In this document: one piece after another, positions 1 through 6,616 of the stretch
How positions within the stretch are numbered: the stretch's first letter is position 1
How the letters are laid out: every line of letters begins with the position of its first letter
Assembly (NCBI GenBank): GCA_015232315.1
Contig: JADFZZ010000001.1
Location: 62,001 to 126,000 of the forward strand
DNA from: SAR324 cluster bacterium
GTDB taxonomy: Bacteria; SAR324; NAC60-12
Reading direction: 5' to 3'
Length of the DNA stretch: 64,000 bases
Notes under the pieces: generated by a model
Told to the model about the DNA's origin: nothing
The model's database searches: none
The model's input: only the letters and a program-made list of their open reading frames with translations
Made by a program: the position numbers and the translations under genes

Positions 1-830
1 TGTTGGGTTGCGTCATTGACTTGTCCCAGCACATTCTTCAAAATACTTACTGTCTTCTCCATTTCGCCATAAACCCCTCTCAATCCATGCGTATCAAAAG
101 CAATCATCAAGTTCCCTTCGGCTATTTTACGCATCACCTCCGCAAGCGTTCCGGGTTCATTCCCCAATTGTTTCAAAATGCCTTGTGTAATAATGGTTCC
201 AATTAAAAGACTGACCAACACGCCCAACACACCGCCAATAATCAGGACCATCTTGGTTTGAGATTCCAAGCGTTCCATGTCTTCACTCCTTTTGCCTAAT
301 AAAGAGCTTTCTTCATTGATCATGTCACTGATGATTCCTCTCATTCCATCCATGGACTGCTTCCCTTTTCCTGACGCGATGAAACTAACCACATCCTCTG
401 TTGTCTTGCGACCGTCATTGGCCTCACGACGTAATTTTATGAGCGCGTCAATTTCATCAGCAAACCAGCGGTTGTATTGTTCCCGCAAACGGTTGAATCG
501 TTCTTGCTGTTTCATGTTATCAGAGGTTAATGATTTTGCTTTATTGAAATGTTCTTCAAAGGCAATTTTGCCACCATTGAGCGGTTCCAGAAAGTTTTCC
601 TTGCCTGTAATGGCGTAGCCTCTTTCACCTGTCTCAATGTTAATCAGCGATTCCAAAATTCCGTTGACCTCGCCGATGACCTGATACGTATGAATATTCC
701 ATTTACTGGCCTGGCCTTGATTGGAGAAATTTACATAACTGACAGATATAACGACCAACAGTATTACGACTACAGTTCCAAAGCCCATCGTTAATTTACG
801 ACCCATTTTCATATGATCCAACCACGCCAT
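1..830 (-). CDS. Methyl-accepting chemotaxis protein, N-terminal part (runs off left edge)
   Basis: The minus-strand frame is open from an ATG at 830 to the window edge (276 codons); an AGAGGA Shine-Dalgarno sits just before the ATG. The translation starts MAWLDHMKMGRKLTMGFG, followed by a first membrane helix (about residues 13-33). A CHASE3 periplasmic domain comes next, recognised by the ETGERGYAITGKENFLEPL signature (about residues 65-85). A second membrane helix (about 187-208) leads into the start of a HAMP domain. This is the classic layout of a chemoreceptor or of a CHASE3 histidine kinase. The kinase or methyl-accepting output domain lies outside the window, so the receptor call is likely but not proven. 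No che gene is adjacent; the nearest chemotaxis-like gene is the CheB-CheR fusion 42 kb away. Confidence 0.8.
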   Translation of the reverse strand, partial: MAWLDHMKMGRKLTMGFGTVVVILLVVISVSYVNFSNQGQASKWNIHTYQVIGEVNGILESLINIETGERGYAITGKENFLEPLNGGKIAFEEHFNKAKSLTSDNMKQQERFNRLREQYNRWFADEIDALIKLRREANDGRKTTEDVVSFIASGKGKQSMDGMRGIISDMINEESSLLGKRSEDMERLESQTKMVLIIGGVLGVLVSLLIGTIITQGILKQLGNEPGTLAEVMRKIAEGNLMIAFDTHGLRGVYGEMEKTVSILKNVLGQVNDATQ

Positions 831-1163
831 AAAATCCTCTTCAAAATAGTTTTTGTTTAAGCTTGATGACTAAAGAATGTTCCACAAAAATTAACCGTAG
901 CAATGAGTTAACTTTCATAGAACCCCAGCGACGACTAAACTCATCACATCCTGGTAAGTGAAGTGTCAGTTTGAAAAGTGTTTATCAAGATCATTCAGAG
1001 TTTTTTCTGCGATGCTCCGTCTCAACACAAACAAGGTTACACAGTCATTTGTTGGCGTGACTCAAATTAACCGATCATGACATTGACCGGAGGTGGGTCA
1101 TGGAACGGTTACGAACGGGACGTTCGTAACCAGAACGTTTTCCCTGTTATTTTTTGAATGGTC
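831..1163. other. Intergenic stretch with an interspersed palindromic repeat
   Basis: This 333-bp gap lies between the start of the chemoreceptor gene and the end of the beta-lactamase-fold gene, both on the minus strand. It must hold the promoter of the chemoreceptor gene, but no convincing -35/-10 pair was seen. The only distinct structure is the repeat copy from 1101. No coding potential was recognised on either strand. Confidence 0.6.
1101..1160 (+). repeat. Interspersed palindromic repeat, copy 1
   Basis: Positions 1101-1134 are identical to the reverse complement of 13004-13037. The similarity continues at three mismatches over about 60 bp (to 1160, paired with 12978). The core, 1107-1131, is a hairpin with perfect 11-bp arms (GGTTACGAACG and CGTTCGTAACC) around a GGA loop. 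It lies between genes, downstream of the serine hydrolase stop and upstream of the chemoreceptor start. It carries no ORF. It could be a REP-like element, a non-autonomous mobile element or a transcript-end structure. Confidence 0.85.
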
Positions 1164-2471
1164 CTAAAACGCGGATTTTTCCATTTTTGCAGGATCCATA
1201 TATGAAAATTGTGACCGTGTTTTTAGATCAATTGTATGCGTCGCGTATTTTACCAGTTCATTTCTGCCGCAGGCTTCAAACCCCTGATGCTGGTTCATGA
1301 ACCAGGCGTAAATCATTTCGGAAATACGCCGCATTCTGTAACTTTGCACTGCGGCCCAACGGTTTCCCCCCCCACGTATACGCCAATAATCTTCACGATC
1401 AATGATACTGACCACCGAATACGCCTTGCGACCTTGCGGAGTGTCAATTTCAATAATACCGCTGTTGCCATTCAAGCCCCGCACAAATCCAGTCTTGTCC
1501 CAGATTTTCACCGAATCAAACTGTTCAAAACAGGTTCCATCTTTAAGTCGGTCGCGTGAATGTCGGTGTCCTTCAATACCGAGCAGACTCAACATGAATT
1601 CAGAAGCCTGCTGATTGTCTTCCTGACTGAAGCCCGAGCCAAGAATCCTCTTTTTCCAGATTCTCGCGAACAAACGGTTCAGATCGCTGGCTGAGATTTT
1701 ATTCTGGTAAGTCCGGCCTCCTGCGGGAATATATTCCACCAGTTTGAGGTGATTGTACAAGCCTGTGTTTCTCAGCAGTTCAGACACATGCTCAGGTCCG
1801 CCCAGTGTTTTCAAAATATGATTGGTGCTGTAGTTGCTGCTGAGATTGATCATGCTTCTCAGATGACGATACAGAGAATCGGTATGGGTGATATGCCCGC
1901 GATACCATTCCAGCATGTAGGCATGCAACACTGGAACCTTGATCAGACTGGCAGCTTTTACCTGTTCCTGCGCCTTCACAGACACCAGCATTTGCCCTGT
2001 TTCAAGGTCCTGAACCATCAGTTGCAACTGATCTTTACCACCACCACCATTCAGTTTATTCTTTTCGATAAACCCAAACACAGCCTGTTCCAGATAAGAA
2101 GTATATTCTGAACCTGTTGAATGTTGTTTATCCAGATTTGGTTGCGGTTGGTAATGCCGGAGATATTTTTCCTGAGTCCAGCCTTCAGAGCCATCAGGCA
2201 GAACAACCTGAACCCACCCTCTTGAATCGTGACGGTTGACAATCCTGAGATGACTGCCTTTGCTCAACATCCGGATTGTCTGGGATTTTGCCTGAGGCTG
2301 TTGTTTTAAATTAAGTCTGCTGACCCGGGTAATGGCATAATCTGGTGCCGATACCGCAGGGAAGGAAAATCCTGTTGTCATTAATATTACAACGATTGAT
2401 AGTAATTTGGCCCATCCTGGGCCTGAAAAATTGCGCGTCATGCTCAATCTCAAAAAAAATTTGATACTCAT
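1164..2471 (-). CDS. Secreted SH3b plus class A beta-lactamase-fold serine hydrolase
   Basis: The 435-residue protein has an N-terminal export signal (hydrophobic stretch LLSIVVILMTTGFSF ending near AVSA). A bacterial SH3 domain follows (about residues 48-105, with the GWVQVVLPDGSEGW motif). The rest is a class A beta-lactamase/penicillin-binding fold. The catalytic motifs are visible: SLIK (SxxK) near residue 178, SSN (SxN) near 213 and KTG near 328. The SH3b part suggests peptidoglycan binding in the periplasm. True lactamases usually have SDN and no SH3 domain, so this is more likely a cell-wall hydrolase or an uncharacterised serine hydrolase than a resistance enzyme. An alternative start at Met11 (2441) gives a more compact signal peptide; neither start has a strong ribosome site. 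Confidence 0.8.
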   Translation of the reverse strand: MSIKFFLRLSMTRNFSGPGWAKLLSIVVILMTTGFSFPAVSAPDYAITRVSRLNLKQQPQAKSQTIRMLSKGSHLRIVNRHDSRGWVQVVLPDGSEGWTQEKYLRHYQPQPNLDKQHSTGSEYTSYLEQAVFGFIEKNKLNGGGGKDQLQLMVQDLETGQMLVSVKAQEQVKAASLIKVPVLHAYMLEWYRGHITHTDSLYRHLRSMINLSSNYSTNHILKTLGGPEHVSELLRNTGLYNHLKLVEYIPAGGRTYQNKISASDLNRLFARIWKKRILGSGFSQEDNQQASEFMLSLLGIEGHRHSRDRLKDGTCFEQFDSVKIWDKTGFVRGLNGNSGIIEIDTPQGRKAYSVVSIIDREDYWRIRGGGNRWAAVQSYRMRRISEMIYAWFMNQHQGFEACGRNELVKYATHTIDLKTRSQFSYMDPAKMEKSAF

Positions 2472-2692
2472 GAAATGGAAAAACGTTCATTCCAATACGC
2501 AAATTTCATACCGTCAGAGGCGATTGCTTTGAATAATATTATGACAGTGGCTCTTGATCAGGGCTGTTCATTGCTCCTTATTTTGAGCGTCAGGATGGCG
2601 GCGGGGATTACATGTCCCGTAAACGCCAACAATCGTAGGTTTAAGTGCGAAGGGGCTGTTATTCTGTGTCTCTTCTTGATCAAGAGAGGACG

Positions 2693-3394
2693 TCAAACTT
2701 CAGTATTTGCGGGGATGGTGGAGGGCAAAATCTCAATGGATTGCAACAGTGCTTTGAGTACCAGTGCGGCCTGTGTCAGTACCTGAGTGGCGTTTTTAAA
2801 AAAATCCGCCAAAAATTCCGCATTACCAAAATCAGAAATAACACGAAACGCATGGGCTGGAATCCCATACTGACTGCAAACTGCCATGACCGGCGCGCTT
2901 TCCCAATCTCCACACCATGCGCCATAAGTTTCCCATAAGATTTGTTTCTTGAGATCATTATCAATATTCTGGTCTGACGAAACAATAATGCCTGAATGAA
3001 TTGAAAAATTCTCGCAGCAGGACTGCGCTATGAATTCAGTGCCGGACTGCAACAGACCAAAATCATCAGGCATACAATAAGCGGCTGTTCGATAGGACAA
3101 TACCATATCCCCGATAGCGGAATGAGGCGCAATCGCGCCGGCTGTCCCGAAATTAAGAATATAACCCGGATGATACGTTTCAATCAGCAGACGGGTGGCT
3201 TTTCTGGCCGCATCCTTTCCCGGGCGTCGGCTGATCACGACAATGATTTGGCAGTCACCACGATTCCAGCGAATCCAGCGGTGTCCCCTGTCAAACACAA
3301 ATTCTGGTTCAGGAAACCATGAAATCAGACTGAGGGCTTCAAGTTTCAGCGCACAGACGACACCCAAAACAATTTTTTTGTCAGAGACTCTCAT
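2693..3394 (-). CDS. MTA/SAH nucleosidase-like phosphorylase-superfamily protein
   Basis: The 233-residue protein belongs to the purine-nucleoside phosphorylase superfamily. It has the nucleobase/ribose signature LNFGTAGAIAP with IGDMVLS, and the MTAN-type catalytic stretch DWESAPVMAVC followed by FRVISD, where the Asp and Glu correspond to purine and ribose contacts. Family members hydrolyse methylthioadenosine, S-adenosylhomocysteine, futalosine or related nucleosides; the substrate cannot be set from sequence alone. A canonical MTA phosphorylase is encoded at 59046-59897, so this protein may act on another nucleoside. Its start codon overlaps that of the divergent tilS by two bases (CATG at 3392-3395), so each promoter must lie inside the other gene. 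Confidence 0.72.
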   Translation of the reverse strand: MRVSDKKIVLGVVCALKLEALSLISWFPEPEFVFDRGHRWIRWNRGDCQIIVVISRRPGKDAARKATRLLIETYHPGYILNFGTAGAIAPHSAIGDMVLSYRTAAYCMPDDFGLLQSGTEFIAQSCCENFSIHSGIIVSSDQNIDNDLKKQILWETYGAWCGDWESAPVMAVCSQYGIPAHAFRVISDFGNAEFLADFFKNATQVLTQAALVLKALLQSIEILPSTIPANTEV

Positions 3395-4766
3395 GGCTCA
3401 TACTCAACAATTGATTAATACCTTCAGCTTCAATCTTACGCGTCATTGCGGGATTCCTGCCGGCAGTCGTGGAATTGTCTGTGTCAGTGGCGGTTCTGAT
3501 TCTGTGGCGTTGTTGTTATTGCTGCTGGAATTGCGCCAGTCCCTGAATCTGGAATTGCATGTGCTGCATTTTAATCATGGATTGCGTCCGGAATCGCTTG
3601 AAGAACAACAATTTGTTGAACAACTGGCACAAAAACACAATATTTCCTGCACCGTAAAAATTTCGGATAAGCTGATTTTAAAAAAAACAGCCCTTCAGGA
3701 ACAGGCCCGAACTTGGCGTCTTCAAGAAGCACAAATTCTGCGGAAAATCATTCAAGCCGACTGGATTGCCACAGCCCATCATCAACAGGATCAGCTTGAA
3801 ACGCTATTGATGAAATGGTTACGAGGGGTTCACCTCTCTCATTTCAGCGGAATGGCCTGGCGCAGAGACCATCAGATTCGTCCGTTGCTGAACATCAGCA
3901 AACAGGAACTTCAGGATTATTTAAAGGACCGTCATCAATCATGGAAAGAAGACGCGTCCAATCAATCCTCCAAATATCATAGAAACAGGGTGCGACTCGA
4001 ACTTCTGCCGCTGTTGAATGACTTGGCTCGTGAAAATCTTGACGCGCGTCTTCAAGACATGAGCGAACAAAGTCAGCAACTGAAAGAGTTGCTTGAGTCG
4101 TTACCAGTTCCCGCTGGACTCAGCATGGAGGCCTTGTCATGGAATCTTGAGGAATGGCACACACTTCCTGTTTTACAGCGTGATCATCTTCTGCATCAAT
4201 GGATTTTGATCAGAACAGGAGAGCATCTGACTTATGCGAAATTAAAGTTAATCCAACGGGAGCTTTTTACAGACAGGATCTCAAACGAGCATCAACTTTC
4301 CAGTCATTGGAGACTATTGCGTCAGAACAGAACCCTGAGTTTGCGATCAACAGTCACGTCATCCAACACGATGATTTCAACTGAAAATGGAATTCAGCTC
4401 ATCCACCCGTCAGCATGGATCGTTCAAATCACTGTTTTGTCTGGCAATGTAACGATGTCACCGGCAGAAGGAATTGTGCTGTATAACATTCCGCCCGGAA
4501 CATGCCTCGAACTCCGAAACAGACTTCCCGGAGATGTCTTTCATCCACCTTGGAAGGAACATCCGGTAAAAATCAAAGATTTTTTAAGAGATCAGCACAT
4601 TCCCCTGGAGCAACGGGATTTCCTGCCACTGATCGTGGTGGATGGAAGGGTCGGGGCCATTTATCCGCGTTTCCGCTCTATCCGCCAGGAAGCGAGCCAT
4701 TCTTCGTATCCTCCTGTTTTGATCCGTATTGAGCGCAGGCATTATTTCCCCAAAAACTGCCTGTGA
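3393..4766 (+). CDS. tilS: tRNA(Ile)-lysidine synthase
   Basis: TilS uses ATP and lysine to modify the wobble cytidine of the AUA-reading isoleucine tRNA, making it specific for AUA. The 457-residue product has the N-type PP-loop motif SGGSDSVAL near residue 32, the HFNHGLRP motif, the TAHHQQDQ stretch and the YHRNRVRLELLP signature. The C-terminal domain contains IKDFLRDQHIP and GAIYPRFRSIRQ. Met at 3393 was chosen because it lies about 25 residues before the PP-loop strand; the frame is open further upstream but that stretch covers the divergent gene. The last ten codons overlap, in another frame, sequence that reads as the start of the SpoIIE phosphatase domain. The natural TilS C-terminus may therefore have been altered by a deletion. 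Confidence 0.93.
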   Translation: MAHTQQLINTFSFNLTRHCGIPAGSRGIVCVSGGSDSVALLLLLLELRQSLNLELHVLHFNHGLRPESLEEQQFVEQLAQKHNISCTVKISDKLILKKTALQEQARTWRLQEAQILRKIIQADWIATAHHQQDQLETLLMKWLRGVHLSHFSGMAWRRDHQIRPLLNISKQELQDYLKDRHQSWKEDASNQSSKYHRNRVRLELLPLLNDLARENLDARLQDMSEQSQQLKELLESLPVPAGLSMEALSWNLEEWHTLPVLQRDHLLHQWILIRTGEHLTYAKLKLIQRELFTDRISNEHQLSSHWRLLRQNRTLSLRSTVTSSNTMISTENGIQLIHPSAWIVQITVLSGNVTMSPAEGIVLYNIPPGTCLELRNRLPGDVFHPPWKEHPVKIKDFLRDQHIPLEQRDFLPLIVVDGRVGAIYPRFRSIRQEASHSSYPPVLIRIERRHYFPKNCL

Positions 4767-5162
4767 TTCCTAATGTGGCATTGGCCGCGTTTTACCGGTC
4801 AGCCTCAGAAACAGGGGGCGACTGGTATGGCATTTTTGACAAGTTCAAGGATCATGTTTTTTTTCTGATTGGAGATGCCACAGGGCATGGTGCTCCGGCG
4901 GCTCTTGTAACGGCAGGAGTGTGTGCCTCTTCCCGGATGCTGGAAGAATTATGGAGCAGAACAGAACATGTTTCTTCGCCCGCGGAGGTCATGACTTATC
5001 TGAATAAATCGGTCTATGACAGTGGACATCCGCACTTTATGATGACTTTTTTTATTTTGTCGCTCAATTTGAACACATTGACCATCACTTATTCTAACGC
5101 CGGTCACAACTTCCCATTTCTCATCCGTTCCAGTTCAGAAGAACTTGTACCGTTACTGAATA

Positions 5163-5170
5163 AAAATCCC
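5163..5170. repeat. Target-site duplication, left copy
   Basis: The 8 bases AAAATCCC immediately precede the MITE and are repeated exactly at 5309-5316. Removing the element and one copy restores the phosphatase frame. Confidence 0.9.
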
Positions 5171-5308
5171 GTAAGCGTTCAGCCGTCAGTTATCAGTTTT
5201 CAGGAATTCTCAAGGCCTGGAAGCCAAACGATATTTTCTGCTATTGAGTTATAATGCTTCTGAAGCGCATAAACACTGAAAGCTGAATACTGAAAGCTGA
5301 ACGCTTAC
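5171..5308. mobile_element. 138-bp MITE inserted in a phosphatase gene
   Basis: The element begins GTAAGCGTTCAGC and ends with the exact reverse complement GCTGAACGCTTAC (13 bp); weaker complementarity continues about 12 bp inward on both sides. It is bounded by 8-bp direct repeats (5163-5170 and 5309-5316). It has no transposase and only short internal motifs, among them a tandem CTGAAAGCTGA. Ends starting GTAA together with 8-bp target duplications are characteristic of the IS66 family, so it was probably mobilised in trans by an IS66-type transposase (inference). No full-length relative or second copy was found in the window. Confidence 0.88.
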
Positions 5309-5316
5309 AAAATCCC
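5309..5316. repeat. Target-site duplication, right copy
   Basis: AAAATCCC, identical to 5163-5170, directly follows the right end of the MITE. Confidence 0.9.
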
Positions 5317-5856
5317 TTGTTAGGGTACAGTTTGGAAACCCGGTATGTTGAAGATGAGACAAGGAGGGAATGGGGGGATAAATTGTTTTTTTATACCGAT
5401 GGACTTATTGAAAACATGAATGAACAGGAGCAATGCTGGAATCAAAGAAATTTGCGGACGTTTCTAAAACAGCACGCTTCTGATTCAGCCTCCATGCTAA
5501 CCGGCAAACTGGTTCAAAATATCCAGGAGTTTTACGGTAGCCATCCCATGAATGATGATGTGAACCTCCTCTGCGTTGAACTCAATCCTGACGCTGTCGG
5601 AGGACAAATCTATTGATCCATCAGTTATTAAAAATGGAGCTATGATGATTCACCGGGTTTGGGGGGTGTCACGTAGGGGCAGAACTATTATCCCTCTGGT
5701 TTCTCTGGCTGACGGAAGTACCTCCCGGTTGAAAGTTTCCTTGTGGGGAGCCGATTTTTAAAGCATCACTAATGAACGATAAAAGAATAACATGGAAACT
5801 TTTACCAAAAAATATCTTCTATTAATATGTCCCTCATGTGGGTCTCATGTAAGAAA

Positions 5857-5885
5857 TTGACATTCCATGATGTGAATTCTATCAT
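5857..5885 (+). promoter_or_regulatory. Sigma-70-type promoter for the MntA-like gene
   Basis: TTGACA at 5857-5862 is followed after exactly 17 bases by TATCAT at 5880-5885. Transcription would start near 5892, about 15 bases before the ATG at 5907. That leaves a very short leader without an obvious Shine-Dalgarno. This is the best consensus promoter noticed in the window. Confidence 0.6.
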
Positions 5886-5906
5886 TCAGATTGATGGCTT
5901 ACAATA

Positions 5907-6236
5907 ATGTTTCAATCCTCTCACCTACAGAATGCAATGCTTGATTTTAATGGATATCAATCAAGAATAACAAACATCTGTCAAAAGTTTTCCGTACTTC
6001 GGCTGGATGTGGTCGGTTCTGCATCAAGAGATGATTTTGATCCTCAAAAGAGTGATCTGGATTTTTTGATTCAGTTTGAGGGAAAAGAAAACCTTTTTAA
6101 CAGATATTTTGAATTAAAGTTTGAGCTCGAAAAATTATTTGGAAGAAAAGTTGACCTTATTCAAGAACAGGCAATCATTAATCCTTATATTAATCAATCA
6201 ATTCAACATGATCGAAAAATAATTTATGCAGCATGA
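5907..6236 (+). CDS. MntA-like minimal nucleotidyltransferase (antitoxin type)
   Basis: The 109-residue protein has the minimal nucleotidyltransferase (MNT) fold. The signature runs VVGSASRDDFDP then SDLDFLIQF, which gives the GS...DxD metal site. The C-terminal part FGRKVDLIQEQAI...NPYINQSI is typical of MntA. In HepT-MntA systems MntA adds AMP groups to a tyrosine of the HepT toxin and neutralises it. The next gene overlaps the end of this one and starts like HepT, which fits the pair. Because the HepT partner is truncated, this antitoxin is probably an orphan here. A good sigma-70 promoter lies just upstream. Confidence 0.82.
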   Translation: MFQSSHLQNAMLDFNGYQSRITNICQKFSVLRLDVVGSASRDDFDPQKSDLDFLIQFEGKENLFNRYFELKFELEKLFGRKVDLIQEQAIINPYINQSIQHDRKIIYAA

Positions 6237-6426
6237 TCACAAAGCGTATCTTTATGACATCTTGCAAGCATGTCTCTCGATCCTTGAGTATACAAGGGAG
6301 ATAGATTATAAAGGATATCTCCAAAATAGAATGATCCAAGATTTGGATTCTTCTGGCTGGAATTTTACAACAGGGACATTGTCCAAAAACAACCTGACTT
6401 GCACAAAAGATGATGACTTCTTGTGA
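6226..6426 (+). pseudogene. Truncated HepT-like (DUF86) toxin remnant
   Basis: The 66-residue reading frame overlaps mntA by 11 bases. Its first 40 residues (DILQACLSILEYTREI, then YLQNRMIQD) match the start of HepT/DUF86 proteins. A family member of about 110-140 residues would continue with an IRNxxIIGEA helix and the catalytic RxxxxHxY motif. Here the sequence after residue 40 is unrelated (LDSSGWNFTTG) and stops at 6426, so the RNase or active-site motif is absent. This points to a toxin inactivated by internal deletion or frameshift. The following 190 bp up to the kinase gene hold no clear gene. Confidence 0.65.
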
Positions 6427-6616
6427 ATCAATGGAAGTTATTTAGAGTATTCCTTCAGACCCACGCTCTTCCAACTCAAATATGGATCACCCATCTGATG
6501 CTGAATTAACACGCCCCTCATATTGGTCTAACTGAACATGGAGATCTTATACAAAAAGCGCAGATTTTTCATGTGGTGAACAGTTGCCGAACAATAAATA
6601 TTTAGGGGGGTGTGTT

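Larger units (their letters stand above)
4763..5616 (+). pseudogene. SpoIIE/RsbU-type PP2C phosphatase, 5'-truncated and split by a MITE
   Basis: Two pieces form one phosphatase domain. Piece 1 (4763-5170) has SETGGDWYGIFD, IGDATGHGAPAAL and NAGHNFPFL. Piece 2 (5317-5616) has FFYTDGLIE and NDDVNLLCVE. These are the metal-binding motifs of PP2C phosphatases that act on anti-sigma-factor antagonists. Removing the 138-bp MITE and one 8-bp target copy (146 bp) puts both pieces in one frame, reading LNKNP then LLGYSLE. As it stands, translation continues into the element and stops at 5254. The 5' end is also lost: upstream in the same frame, 4733-4762 reads AQALFPQKLP, the usual linker before this domain, but a stop at 4730-4732 precedes it and no sensor region exists. 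The GTG at 4763 overlaps the tilS stop (GTGA). Confidence 0.85.

Noticed and set aside
2674-2685. TCTTGATCAAGA palindrome after the nucleosidase gene as terminator
   Set aside because: Only 12 bp, no T-run on the relevant strand, and little GC in the stem.
5576-5761. 61-codon frame after the phosphatase remnant
   Set aside because: Overlaps the phosphatase end, has no ribosome site and no protein-like features.
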